Shown: positions 9,275 to 19,893 of the stretch, one piece after another
How positions within the stretch are numbered: the first letter of the stretch is position 1
How the letters are laid out: each line of letters begins with the position of its first letter
Assembly: GCA_004010275.1 (NCBI GenBank)
Contig: RBWT01000029.1
Location: 1 to 55,518, forward strand
Source: Streptomyces huasconensis
GTDB taxonomy: Bacteria; Actinomycetota; Actinomycetes; Streptomycetales; Streptomycetaceae
DNA length: 55,518 nucleotides
Direction of reading: 5' to 3'
Notes under the pieces: model-generated
Database searches by the model: none
Told to the model about the DNA's origin: nothing
What the model saw: only the letters and a program-made list of their open reading frames with translations
Program-made: the position numbers and the translations under genes

Positions 9275-10984
9275 GTGAGGACAGCGACACTGGGGCCGGC
9301 GGAGCGTGCCGAGTCACTTGCGGGAATGGCCGACAGGGAGCTGGACATCCTGGTGGTGGGCGCGGGGGTGGTCGGCGCCGGGACCGCCCTCGACGCGGTG
9401 ACCCGCGGCCTGTCCACCGGCCTCGTCGAAGCCCGCGACTGGGCCTCCGGGACGTCGAGCCGGTCGAGCAAACTGATCCACGGCGGGCTGCGCTATCTGG
9501 AGATGCTGGACTTCGCGCTCGTCCGCGAGGCGCTGAAGGAGCGCGGCCTGCTCCTGGAGCGGCTCGCCCCGCACCTCGTGAAGCCGGTGCCGTTCCTCTA
9601 CCCCTTGCAGCACAAGGGGTGGGAGAGGTTGTACGCCGGATCGGGCGTCGCGTTGTACGACGCCATGTCGATGTCACGCGGACACGGCCGCGGTCTGCCC
9701 CTGCACCGCCACCTGACGCGCCGCCACGCCCTGCGCGTCGCCCCGTGCCTGAAGAAGGACGCCCTGGTCGGCGCCATGCAGTACTACGACGCCCAGATGG
9801 ACGACGCCCGCTATGTCGCCACCCTCGTGCGCACCGCGGCGGCGTATGGCGCGAAGGTCGCCAACCGCGCGCGTGTCACCGGCTTCCTGCGCGAGGGCGA
9901 GCGGGTGGTCGGCGCCCGCGTGCAGGACGTGGAGGGCGGCGGGGAGTACGAGGTCCGCGCCAAGCAGATCGTGAACGCCACCGGTGTGTGGACGGACGAC
10001 ACCCAGGCCATGGTCGGGGAGCGCGGGCAGTTCCACGTCAGGGCCTCCAAGGGCATCCACCTGGTCGTCCCCAAGGACCGGATCAGCTCCACGACCGGCC
10101 TGATCCTGCGGACCGAGAAGAGCGTCCTGTTCGTCATCCCCTGGGGACGGCACTGGATCGTGGGCACCACCGACACGGACTGGGACCTCGACAAGGCCCA
10201 CCCGGCCGCGTCCAGCGCCGACATCGACTACCTGCTCGAACACGTGAACTCGGTGCTCGCGGTGCCGCTCTCCCGCGACGACGTCCAGGGGGTCTACGCC
10301 GGCCTGCGGCCGCTGCTCGCCGGAGAGTCGGACGCCACGAGCAAGCTGTCGCGCGAGCACACCGTCGCGCACCCGGCGCCCGGCCTGGTGGTCATCGCGG
10401 GCGGCAAGTACACGACGTACCGCGTGATGGCCAAGGACGCCGTCGACGAGGCCGTGCACGGCCTTGACCAGCGGGTCGCCGACTGCGTGACCGAGGACAT
10501 CCCGCTGGTGGGGGCGGAAGGGTACAAAGCGCTGTGGAACGCCCGCGCGAGGATCGCCGCGCAGACGGGCCTTCATGTCGTGCGCGTGGAGCACCTGTTG
10601 AACCGGTACGGCTCACTGGCCGAAGAGGTGCTCGAACTCGTCACCAACGACCCGAAGCTGGGCGAACCCCTCCCGGGAGCCGACGACTACCTGCGGGCCG
10701 AGGTCGTCTACGCCGCGTCGCACGAGGGCGCCCGGCACCTCGACGACGTCCTGACGCGGCGCACGCGCATCTCCATCGAGACGTTCGACCGGGGCACGCG
10801 CAGCGCCCGGGAGTGCGCCGAGTTGATGGCGCCGGTCCTCGGCTGGGACAAGGACCAGATCGAGCGGGAGGTGCAGCATTACGAGAAGCGGGTGGAGGCC
10901 GAGCGGGAGTCGCAGCGCCAGCCGGACGACCTGACGGCGGACGCGGCGCGGCTGGGAGCACCGGACATCGTGCCGCTCGGCTGA
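9275..10984 (+). CDS. glpD: Aerobic glycerol-3-phosphate dehydrogenase GlpD
   Basis: A 569-residue FAD-dependent glycerol-3-phosphate dehydrogenase/oxidase. It feeds glycerol 3-phosphate into the quinone pool as dihydroxyacetone phosphate at the inner face of the membrane. The FAD Rossmann motif VVGAGVVGAGTALDAVTRG starts near residue 27. It is followed by the GlpD signature SSRSSKLIHGGLRYLE near residues 64-80 and the later ATP/FAD-family strands GVYAGLRPLL and VIAGGKYTTYR. The C-terminal GlpD cap domain completes the usual length. GTG 9275 lies six bases after GGGAGG. Divergent from the sugar dehydrogenase across a palindrome and DnaA-like boxes, so regulation by a glycerol-responsive repressor is plausible but unproven. 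Confidence 0.95.
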   Translation: MRTATLGPAERAESLAGMADRELDILVVGAGVVGAGTALDAVTRGLSTGLVEARDWASGTSSRSSKLIHGGLRYLEMLDFALVREALKERGLLLERLAPHLVKPVPFLYPLQHKGWERLYAGSGVALYDAMSMSRGHGRGLPLHRHLTRRHALRVAPCLKKDALVGAMQYYDAQMDDARYVATLVRTAAAYGAKVANRARVTGFLREGERVVGARVQDVEGGGEYEVRAKQIVNATGVWTDDTQAMVGERGQFHVRASKGIHLVVPKDRISSTTGLILRTEKSVLFVIPWGRHWIVGTTDTDWDLDKAHPAASSADIDYLLEHVNSVLAVPLSRDDVQGVYAGLRPLLAGESDATSKLSREHTVAHPAPGLVVIAGGKYTTYRVMAKDAVDEAVHGLDQRVADCVTEDIPLVGAEGYKALWNARARIAAQTGLHVVRVEHLLNRYGSLAEEVLELVTNDPKLGEPLPGADDYLRAEVVYAASHEGARHLDDVLTRRTRISIETFDRGTRSARECAELMAPVLGWDKDQIEREVQHYEKRVEAERESQRQPDDLTADAARLGAPDIVPLG

Positions 10985-11436
10985 CCGGGCGGACGCCGTG
11001 TGCCGGCCTCGGCAACCGGCAGGTGCCGGCCCTCGGAAACCGGCGTGCCGGGGCGTACCAGCCTTGCCCCATGGGGTTGTTGAGCCTCCGTGAGGGAGGG
11101 CAGGCCGTAGAGACAGAGGGGAAGTGGAGGTGGTGCGGACCGCTCCCGGGCCACGAGGGTCGTGGCCAGGGCCTTGCCTGGACCGCTGAGCAGCGGAAGA
11201 GTGTCGCCCGTGGTCGGCGTCGGGGTGTGTGGCGGTCCTGCCGCCAGGCTGATGAGGATCACCGTCAGGTCGATGGCCTCCGGTGGGCACGGTGTCGGCG
11301 TGGCGCTTCCTCCTCGCGCGCGGGCCATCATGAGGGTCGATGGACCCTGGGCGCCGGCCGGTCCCCGAGTAAGGGACAATGAAGGCTCTGTCAGGGCGGG
11401 TTGCTCGGGTAGCAGCGGTAGCAGCAGAGGGGACGC
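10985..11436. other. Gene-free spacer between glpD and the kinase cluster
   Basis: About 450 bases with no convincing gene. It begins with short ccggc/gccgg repeats (around 10998-11050) that may form a glpD terminator. Open frames on the minus strand across it lack a ribosome-binding site and any recognisable domain. The promoter of the first kinase should lie in the last 100 bases (around ggacaatgaag, 11375), but I see no consensus match. Confidence 0.5.
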
Positions 11437-13466
11437 ATGTCGGACGCGGAGCAGACGGGTGAGGCCCGTCGGGACAGGAGCGAACGTCTCCTCGCCGGCC
11501 GGTACCGGCTGGGAGAGGTGCTCGGCCGCGGCGGCATGGGCACTGTGTGGCGCGCCAAGGACGAGACGCTGGGCCGTACGGTCGCGGTGAAGGAGCTGCG
11601 GTTCCCGTCGAGCATCGACGAGGACGAGAAGCGGCGGCTCATCACGCGGACGCTGCGCGAGGCCAAGGCGATCGCGCGGATTCGCAATACCAGCGCCGTG
11701 ACGGTCTACGACGTCGTCGACGAGGACGACCGGCCGTGGATCGTGATGGAGCTGGTCGAGGGCAAGTCCCTCGCGGAGGCGATCCGTGAGGACGGCGTGC
11801 TCACGCCGAGGCGGGCCGCCGAGGTCGGCCTCGCCATCCTCGACGTGCTGCGCTCAGCGCACCGCGAGGGCATCCTGCACCGCGACGTGAAGCCGTCGAA
11901 CGTGCTGATCGCCGAGGACGGCCGGGTCGTGCTCACCGACTTCGGCATCGCCCAGGTCGAGGGCGACCCGTCGATCACGTCGACCGGCATGCTCGTCGGC
12001 GCGCCCTCGTACATCTCCCCGGAGCGGGCGCGCGGGCACAAGCCTGGCCCCGCGGCCGACTTGTGGTCGCTCGGCGGCCTGCTGTACGCGGCGGTGGAGG
12101 GCATCCCTCCGTACGACAAGGGGTCGGCCATCGCGACCCTCACCGCGGTGATGACCGAGGACGTCGACAAGCCCGTGAACGCGGGGCCGTTGGAGCCGGT
12201 CATCTACGGCCTGCTCGCCAAGGACCCCCAGCAGCGGCTGGACGACGCCGGGGCGCGCGCGCTGCTGATGGACGTCCTCCGCGCGCCGGAGGCGAAGGCG
12301 CAAGCGGAGCCGGAACCGGTCGAGGCGACCAAGGTCGTGCCCCTGCCGCCGGTTCCGCCGCAGACCAGGCTGACGAAGAAGGCGGGTGCGGGTGCCGCTG
12401 CCGCCGGTGCCTCCGGGTCCGTCGCGGGGCGCAAGGGCGAGGAGGCCGCGGATCGGCTGAAGGGGGCGCTGCGGTCGGTCCGCAAGGCCGCCGGGTCGGT
12501 GACGGGTGCGGGTGCGGGTGCCAGTACGGCTGCCGGTGCCGGTGCGGGTGTTGCTGCCGGTTCGGGGACGGGCCCAGGAGCTGGTTCCGGTTCGGTCGGT
12601 TCCGGTGCGGCCGGGGCCAGGAGTGGGGCCGCTGTGCCGTCGGCGCCGAGCGCGCCGCCGCGGGTGGCGCCCCGGGTGCCGCCCAAGGCGTCGCTCACCG
12701 ACGTGGTGCCGCGCCGGACGCTGGTCATCGTGTCCGTGGTGGCCGTGCTCGCCGTGCTCGGCACGGTGCTCGCCTTCGCGCTGTCGAACGGTGAGGACGG
12801 CGGTTCCGGCCGGGACAGCAAGGGCGGCGACAAGGCCGCGTCCAGCGGGGCGACCGCGGGCGGTGAGGGCGGCAAGGACACCGGCAAGGACGCGGGCAAG
12901 GAGACGTGACGGCGGGCTCCGGTCCCGCCGACGACAAGGAACAGGGCCAGGGTCAGGGCAAGGACGACGAGCCGGGGTCGGACGAGGGCAAGGGGCACGA
13001 CCCGAGCCAGGACGACGGCAAGAAGCCGGGTGACGGCGCCGCGTCCACGTACGAGCACGACCAGGGGTTCAAGATCGGGCTGCCCAAGGGGTGGAAGTAC
13101 CAGTCCACGGGCAGGGCGGGCGCGCGGTTCACCGGGCCCGACGGCCAGAAGCTGCTGCTCGGTTGGACGACCACGCCCAAGGACAACCCGGTGAGCGACT
13201 GGAAGAACCAGGAGAACTACATGGTCCGGTCGCAGTACGACCGGATCAGGATCGAGAAGGTGGACTTCCGCGGGTGGAACACCGCCGACTGGGAGTTCAC
13301 CTACGTGGAGGGCGGCACGAAGTACCGTTCCGTCGACCGCGGCTTCGTCGTCAACGGCGGGCTCGGCTACGGAATGATGTACACGGCCAAGGCCGCCGAC
13401 TGGAAGAGCGAGGAGCGGCGGGCCACGTGGCGGACCTTCACGAGGACGTTCGAGCCGAAGTCCTGA
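11437..13466 (+). CDS. Membrane Ser/Thr protein kinase 1 of 5 (frameshifted near 12905)
   Basis: Eukaryotic-type Ser/Thr kinase with a C-terminal extracellular sensor. The kinase domain occupies about residues 20-280: the glycine loop GRGGMG, VAVKEL Lys, catalytic HRDVKPSN, DFG in LTDFGIA and the SPERA segment are all intact. A long Ala/Gly/Pro linker follows, then one transmembrane helix near residue 430 (LVIVSVVAVLAVLGTVLAF). The open frame stops at 12909 (TGA) while a GTG overlapping it by four bases (12906) opens the next frame. That frame carries a Gly/Asp/Lys linker and the extracellular domain (GFKIGLPKGW, WEFTYVEGG). The neighbouring kinases are single proteins, so I read one 676-residue protein split by one missing base. 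Confidence 0.85.
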
Positions 13467-13603
13467 GCTGAGATCTCGTATCCCCTCATTGCGGTTCGCC
13501 CACGGCACGTATCGTGAAGGCTTGCGGGCACACAATGCCGCAGCGAGCCACAACAAGCCGTAAGTCGATCGGAATTGACCACCGGGCGGACGGGGGAGGC
13601 ATC

Positions 13604-16368
13604 GTGGACGACTATGCGGGACGGGTGCTCGCCGACCGCTACCGCCTGCCGCTGCCTCCCTCGGACGAGTACGAGCTGGCCGAATCCCGGGCCTTCGACA
13701 CCTACAGCGGGCAGGAAGTCCTGGTCAGGCAGGTGCCGTTGCCCGAGGTCGTCGAGGCGGAGGTGCTCGACGAGGACGACCTGCCCGAGGGGTTCGTGCC
13801 CCGGGCGGGGGCGCGTCCGGGCGGCGCCGGGGTGCGGCGCGCCTCCGCGCGTACGACGCGCACGCCCACGGACCCGGCCGTGCGGCGCGCGATGGAGGCG
13901 GCGCAGACGGCCGCGCAGATACCGGACCACCCCCGGCTCGACCAGGTCTTCGACGTGTTCGCCGAGGGCGGTTCGCTGTGGATCGTCAGTGAACTGGTGG
14001 CGGCGAGGCCCCTGGCGGCACTCCTCGCGGACCAGCCGCTGAGCCCCTACCGCGCCGCCGAGGTGGCGGCGGATGTCCTGGCGGCGTGCGGGTGCTGCAC
14101 GCGCACGGCTGGGTGCACCGGAACATCACCGCGCGCACGGTCCTGATCTGCGACGACGGCCGCGTGATGCTGACGGGCCTCGCGGCCGGCGCGGCCGAGG
14201 AGGCCCTGTGCGGGTACGACCCCCGGCCCGTCGAGGCGGGGGAGGCCGCCGGTTCGGCGGGGTCGGTCGGGAACGTGGCCGCGTATGAGGATGGCGCCTT
14301 CGAGGGCGCTCACGAGGGTGCTGAGGGTAGCTCTGCGGGCCTCTATAGGGGTGCCTCGCAGACCGGGTACGAAAGTGCTTCCCAGGCCGGTTACGAGGAC
14401 CGGGGGATGCCGCTCGAGCCCGCACCGGAGGCGTACGACGAGGTCGAGTGGGGCGGGGAGCCGGGGCAGTCCGGGGGCTCCGCTCGGGGCGGGACGCGGG
14501 GCGCGGGCGGCGGGTCCGTCGCGGCGTATCGCGCGGGCGCGCCGACGGGCCGTCGGCACGGGCGCCTCGGCGCGCGTCGAGGAGGAGCCGTTGCCCGGGA
14601 GGGCCGCGGGCGGCAGCGTGCCCGGCCCACGGGGCGGTGACGCGGAGTCCGGGACGGCCGGGCGGATCTCGGACCCCTACGGAGTCGGCGGTACGAAGCC
14701 CTGGCATGGGGCGGTTCCGCGCGGCGGCGGCCAGAAGGACTTGGCGGCGCGGGACGCAGACCGCGCCGGCCGGGGCGGCGACGGAGCCCGAGGCCCCGGC
14801 CAGGCGGGCCGGGGGGAGAACGGGGCCCGAGTAGTGGCCCCGCGCGAGTACGGCGGCCCGACGGACCGGGGGCAGGGCGGCGCCGCCACCCGCCGCACAC
14901 CCCCGGCACCCCACGCGCCACCCAAGGAGCATGGGACGGACCCGGCGGTGAGGCCGGAGCCCCCCGCGGGCCCGCCACCGCTCTGGCCGCCGAGCGGGCC
15001 CGGCACGCGCGCATGGTGGTCGTCGGGGCCGTCACCGAGCGGTGGGCCCCCGAGCAGGCCGGCCCCGTACACGAGAACTGGCAGCTCGCCGCGCCGATCG
15101 GCCCCGCCACCGATCTGTGGGCCCTGGGCGCGCTGCTCTTCCGCGCCGTGCAGGGACACGCGCCCTACCCCGAGGACAACACCGCCGAGCTGGTGCAGAT
15201 GGTGTGCGCCGAGCCGCCCGCCTTCGCCGAGGAGTGCGGGCCGCTGCGGCCCGTGGTCGAGTCCCTGCTGCGTCAGGACCCCACCGACCGGCTGGACTTC
15301 GAGGAGCTGAGCGGCTGGCTCCGCTCCCTGGTGCGCTCGGCTCCGGAGCCGGAGGCCGGGGCGCATGTCGTGCCGGTGCCGCCGTACGACGCCGGACGGC
15401 TGCCCGTCGTACGCCGTCGTGGTGAGGTCGTGCGGCAGGCGCGCGCCGCCGCGCCCGTCGCCGCCGGGGGGCACGGCCGCCACAAGCGGGGCAGGGGCAA
15501 GGAGACGCGGGCCGTCAAGGCCGCGCGCGTTCCCCGTGAGCCGCGGCTTAGTGCGGCCCCGCCGCGCGAGGCCGAGCCGGTGCGCGAGGCCGTGCCGCAG
15601 CGGGTGCCGCAAGTTCGGGGCCCGGCGAGGCCCCGTTCGCTCGGGCGGCTGCTGCTCCTGGCCATCCTCATCGGGCTCGCCGCGGCGGTCGCGTACGCCA
15701 TGTTGTTCCTGCCCAAGGCCGACGAGAAGGGGTCGGGCGACCGCGCCGGGGCCGTGGGCGAGGCGAGCACGGACCCCGGCCACGAGGACGAGGGCGACGG
15801 CGACGGGAAGAGCGACGGCAAGAGCGGCGACAAGGGTGAAGGCAAGGGCGAGGGCGAGGGCAAGGCCGGCAACAGCCCCAGTTCGCAGGAGGCGCGGACC
15901 AGCGGGCCCGAGGTGCCGCAAGGCTTCACCCTGCGCAGGGACACGGAAGGCTTCCGCGTCGCCGTGGCGCGCGGTTGGGACCGGCAGCCCAAGAACGGGC
16001 GCGGCCAGATCCGTTACACCGACGGCGACTTCGAACTGCTCGTGGTGCCGGGGCGCGACACCACGGACAGCTACGGCAGCGACCCCATGAAGTACCAGCG
16101 GGAACACGAGCGCGAGCTTCAGCCGTTCCGCGACTCCTCCTGGGCCACCTCCAGCGGTATGCGCCGCATCGATGTGGGCGGGCGGGCCATGGCGGAGGGG
16201 CAGTTCACCTGGCAGGACGGACAGGGCCGTGAGGTCTACGTACGCAACCTCGCGATGGTCACGGGCGGGAAGTACCACGTGGTGCAGGTGCGGGGACCCG
16301 AGGCCGAACGGGACGAGGTGACGCGGCTGTTCGAGCAGGCGTCGAAGACATACCAGGTCACCGATTAG
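13604..16368 (+). CDS. Membrane Ser/Thr pseudokinase 2 of 5 with inserted loop (frame breaks near 14086, 14550, 14975)
   Basis: Kinase-fold membrane protein of about 920 residues. GTG 13604 follows GGGGGAGG and begins VDDYAGRVLADRYRL. Catalytic features are missing: there is no GxGxxG loop, the VAVK Lys position reads VRQVPLP, the catalytic loop is HRNIT instead of HRD, and the DFG position reads TGL. The C-lobe (ERWAPEQ, ATDLWALGALLF) resumes only after an inserted Gly/Glu/Arg-rich, low-complexity stretch of roughly 280 residues. A transmembrane helix (LLLLAILIGLAAAVAYAMLF) and the extracellular domain of the cluster (GFRVAVARGWDRQP) complete it. Three frame breaks must be bridged; the middle one needs one base removed or two added. 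Probably a scaffold or regulator of the adjacent active kinases. Confidence 0.75.
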
Positions 16369-16512
16369 CCCCTGGCACTGCGCGGACCGCCGACCCGCCC
16401 ACCCCGGTACATCCACGGCATGCGTCACATAGAGGTCTCCGTGGGCCCCCTGTGGTTCCGTGCGCGCCGCTCTCTCCCTACCCTGACCCTGTCAAGACCA
16501 TTGCGGGGGAAC

Positions 16513-18094
16513 GTGAATCAGAGCCAGGGCCTGCTCCTCGCGGGCCGCTACCGACTCGGGGAGTCCATCGGCCGCGGTGGCATGGGCCGCGTCTGGCGCG
16601 CCCACGACGAGGTGCTGCACCGTGCCGTCGCCGTCAAGGAACTGACGGCCGCGCAGTACGTGCAGGAGGCCGACCGGACGGTCCTCCTCGCGCGGACGCA
16701 CGCCGAGGCGCGGGCCGCCGCCCGGATCAACCATCCCGCCGTGGTCACCGTCCATGACGTCCTGGAGTACGACGACCGGCCCTGGATCGTGATGGAGCTG
16801 GTCGAAGGCCGCTCGCTGGCCGACGCGGTCAGGGAGGAGGGCCGCGTCGACGCCGTCGAGGCCGCCCGCATCGGCCTGTGGACGCTCAAGGCCCTGCGCG
16901 CCGCGCACGCCGCCGGGGTGCTGCACCGCGACGTCAAGCCCGGCAACGTCCTGCTGGCGCGGGACCGGCGGATTCTGCTCACCGACTTCGGCATCGCGGC
17001 GATCGAGGGGGACTCGACGATCACGCGCACCGGGGAAGTCGTCGGTTCCGTCGACTATCTGGCGCCCGAGCGGGTCAGCGGCGCCAACCCCGGCCCCGCC
17101 TCCGACCTGTGGGCGCTCGGTGCGACGCTGTACACGGCGGTCGAGGGCACCTCTCCGTTCCGGCGCACCTCGCCGATCGGCACCATGCAGGCCGTGGTCA
17201 CCGAGGAGCCCGCGCCGCCCGCGCACGCCGGGGCCCTCGCGCCCGTCATCAGCGCCCTGCTGCGCAAGGACCCGGCGGCCAGGCCCACCGCCGCGGAGGC
17301 CGAACACATGCTCGCCGAGGCCGCGGAGGGCCGGCGGCCGAACACCGCGCAGGCGTACGTGCCGACGCAGGCGCACGCCCCGGGCCGGCGCCCGGCCACC
17401 ACGGCACGGCGTGAGGCGGCCACCGCGGCCGAGGAGGCGCCGGGCGGGCCCCACACGGTGGTCGGGGGCCACGCCTCCGCCCCGGCCCGCCCGGCTGGGA
17501 AGGCGTCGGCGCGGGCTGGCCGTCGCCGAGCTGACCGTCGCGGCTGCGCTGCTCGGCGGCGCCGGGGTCTTCGGCTATCTGCAGGTCACGGGAGGCGGCG
17601 GCCAGGAGCGGTCCACGGCGGAGACCGCCGGTGAGACCGTGGGCGGCATCCCCGCCGACTGGCGGCGGGTGAAGGACCCGGAGGGCTTCAGCCTCATGCT
17701 GCCCCCGGGCTGGAAGCGCCAGACGGACGGGAACCAGATCGACTACACCCCCGACGGCGGCCGCCGCTTCCTGCGCATCGGTGTCGACAGGAAGCCGCAG
17801 TACGAGACCGCGTACCTGCACTTGTTGGCGCTGGAGAAGACCTTGCGGCTCCCCGAGTACCGGCGGCTGCACCTCAACTCCAACACGTTCCGCGACCAGC
17901 CGGGCGCCCTGTGGGAGTTCAGCTGGCAGGCCGGGGCGAACGACACCACCAGGGGTCCGCGCCGCGCCATCGAACAGACCTATCTCAGCCGTGACGGCGT
18001 GGAGTACGCCATCTACATGTCGGCCCCCGCCGACAACTGGGACGCCACCCGCGAGCAGTTCGACGCGATGCTGCGGGGTTGGCGGGAGGGCTGA
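16513..18094 (+). CDS. pkaH: Membrane Ser/Thr protein kinase 3 of 5, PkaH-like (frameshifted near 17490)
   Basis: Active-looking Ser/Thr kinase. It has the glycine loop GRGGMG, VAVKEL, HRDVKPGN, LTDFGIA and APERV, then a short Ala/Pro linker, one transmembrane helix (AVAELTVAAALLGGAGVFGY) and an extracellular domain (GFSLMLPPGWKRQ, WEFSWQAG). GTG 16513 was chosen because it begins VNQSQGLLLAGRYRL directly before the kinase fold; an upstream in-frame ATG (16420) would add unlikely sequence. The frame changes at about 17485-17495 in a C-rich run, where one extra C would explain the shift. The pkaH name follows gene order in S. coelicolor, where the cluster is linked to spore-wall synthesis; that assignment is from memory. 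Confidence 0.85.
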
Positions 18095-18228
18095 GCGCCC
18101 CGCGCCCGCCCCTGGGGCGCGTGGTGCGCCCCCCGGCGCTCCCGGCGCGCCCGTCCCGTGCGGCCGGAACCCGCCAGCCGCTCGGTGAGACGCATTCCGT
18201 TCGCACACGTGTGGGGCATGATGGCCGC

Positions 18229-19806
18229 ATGGGGAGCCTGGGAGACCACGCAGGTGGGGGCAGCGCCCGTGTGATCGCGGGCCGTTACCGCCTGGAGGCG
18301 CGGCTCGGCAGGGGCGGTATGGGCGTCGTGTGGCGGGCCACCGATCTGCTGCTCGCGCGCCAGGTCGCCGTCAAGGAGCTGGAGCGGGACGAGTCGCTCT
18401 CCGACACCGAGGCCACGCAGGCGCGCGAGCGGACCCTGCGCGAGGCGCGGGCGGTGGCGCAGCTGCGGCACCCGCACATCGTCGTCGTCCACGACGTCGT
18501 CGTGCAGGACGAACAGCCCTACATAGTGATGGAGTTGATCGAGGGCGGCTCCCTCGCGGGCCAGATCGCGCGGCACGGCCCGCTGGACGCGCAGGCGGTC
18601 GCGCGCATGGGCATCAACCTCCTCGGCGCCCTGAGCACGGCCCACGAGGCGGGCATCCTGCACCGCGATCTCAAGCCCGCCAACGTCCTCGTGGAGCGCG
18701 CCACCGGCCGCGTCGTCCTCACCGACTTCGGGATCGCGCAGGTCAGCGGGGCGACGACGCTCACGGAGGTGGGGTCGTTCGTGGGCTCGCCCGAGTACAC
18801 CGCGCCCGAGCGCATCGCGGGGGAGCGGACCGGACCGGAGTCGGACCTGTGGTCGCTCGGCGCGCTGCTCGTCACCGCGCTGTCCGGCGAGTCGCCCTTC
18901 CGCAGAGACTCCATCGGCGGGGTCCTGCACGCCGTCGTCTACGAGGAGATACGGCCGCCGGACAGCGCGGCACCGCTCCTCCCGGCCGTCCTCGGCCTCC
19001 TGGAGCGCGACCCGCGACGGCGCCTCGGCGCGGCGGAGGCGGAACAACTGCTGCGGGCGTACGTCGACACCGGTCACATGCCCGCGCGCTCGGGCCACGG
19101 CAGAACAGGCGCCGGCCTCCCGGAGCCCGGCACGGCGCGCGTCCGCCAGGGGCGGGTCATGCTGATCGCCGGGGCGCTGGCGGCGGCCATGGCCGGGGCC
19201 GGGGTCTCGGCCGCCGCGCTGCTGCTCGGCAGGGACGGGGAGAGCGGTGCGCCGGCGAACACGGCCTCGCCGTCCACCTCCGTCAGCGGCCCGACGCCCA
19301 CCGTGACGTTCACTCAGAACACCCGTACGCCTCAGCCGACCACGCCCCAGCCGTCCACCCCTCAACCGCCGGACGGGTACCGCCTGGCGAAGGACCCGGA
19401 GGGCTTCACGATCGCCGTGCCGAAGGGCTTCGCGCGTCGGACCGAGGGGCCCCGCGTCTTCTACGTCTCGCCGGGCGGCACCTACCGCATCGGCATCAAG
19501 GAGTCCGACCGGAAGCCGGGCGGCCCGCTCGCCGCGCAGCGCCACGCGGACACCGAGGGGCCGCGGACCCACCCCGGTTACCGTGACGGCGAGGTCACCG
19601 AGACCACGCGCAACGGCCGCCCGGCCGCCCTCCTGGAGTTCACGTGGGACGGCTTCCAGGAGCCGTCCGGTGAGCGGCGCACGTACGACCTGTGCTGGGA
19701 GGAGGGCGGCAGGATGTACGCCGTGTGGGTCTCGGGACCGGTGGCGGAGGCGGAGCAGGTGCGCAAGTACTTCGACACGGTGGTCGACACCTTCGTACGC
19801 CGGTGA
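18229..19806 (+). CDS. pkaI: Membrane Ser/Thr protein kinase 4 of 5, PkaI-like
   Basis: An intact 525-residue Ser/Thr kinase. The kinase domain spans about residues 17-275 (GRGGMG, VAVKEL, HRDLKPAN, LTDFGIA, APERI). A transmembrane helix lies near residue 310 (VMLIAGALAAAMAGAGVSAA). The extracellular part starts with a Thr/Pro-rich stalk (TPQPTTPQPSTPQPP) and ends in the cluster's common domain (GFTIAVPKGFARR, LLEFTWDGF). ATG 18229 has no good ribosome-binding site, so the transcript may be leaderless. By order this corresponds to PkaI of S. coelicolor, reported to interact with the Mre/PBP2 spore-wall complex and influence sporulation; the equivalence is inference. It shares direction with all four neighbours. 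Confidence 0.92.
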   Translation: MGSLGDHAGGGSARVIAGRYRLEARLGRGGMGVVWRATDLLLARQVAVKELERDESLSDTEATQARERTLREARAVAQLRHPHIVVVHDVVVQDEQPYIVMELIEGGSLAGQIARHGPLDAQAVARMGINLLGALSTAHEAGILHRDLKPANVLVERATGRVVLTDFGIAQVSGATTLTEVGSFVGSPEYTAPERIAGERTGPESDLWSLGALLVTALSGESPFRRDSIGGVLHAVVYEEIRPPDSAAPLLPAVLGLLERDPRRRLGAAEAEQLLRAYVDTGHMPARSGHGRTGAGLPEPGTARVRQGRVMLIAGALAAAMAGAGVSAAALLLGRDGESGAPANTASPSTSVSGPTPTVTFTQNTRTPQPTTPQPSTPQPPDGYRLAKDPEGFTIAVPKGFARRTEGPRVFYVSPGGTYRIGIKESDRKPGGPLAAQRHADTEGPRTHPGYRDGEVTETTRNGRPAALLEFTWDGFQEPSGERRTYDLCWEEGGRMYAVWVSGPVAEAEQVRKYFDTVVDTFVRR

Positions 19807-19893
19807 GGCCCCGCGCCGTGGCGTGCATCGCCCAGGTCACAACTGGGGGGCCCGGCTGGAAACGGAGGCTCGGCGCAGGGTAGTCATGGGGGC

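Noticed and set aside
10985..11379. Minus-strand open frame of about 165 codons after glpD
   Set aside because: It extends into the 3' end of glpD on the opposite strand, has no ribosome-binding site or recognisable domain, and uses codons unlike neighbouring genes.
12906..13466. Separate small secreted gene overlapping kinase 1
   Set aside because: It has no signal peptide and starts inside the Lys/Gly/Asp linker. It encodes the extracellular domain that is fused to the kinase in the four neighbours, so a frameshift is the better explanation.
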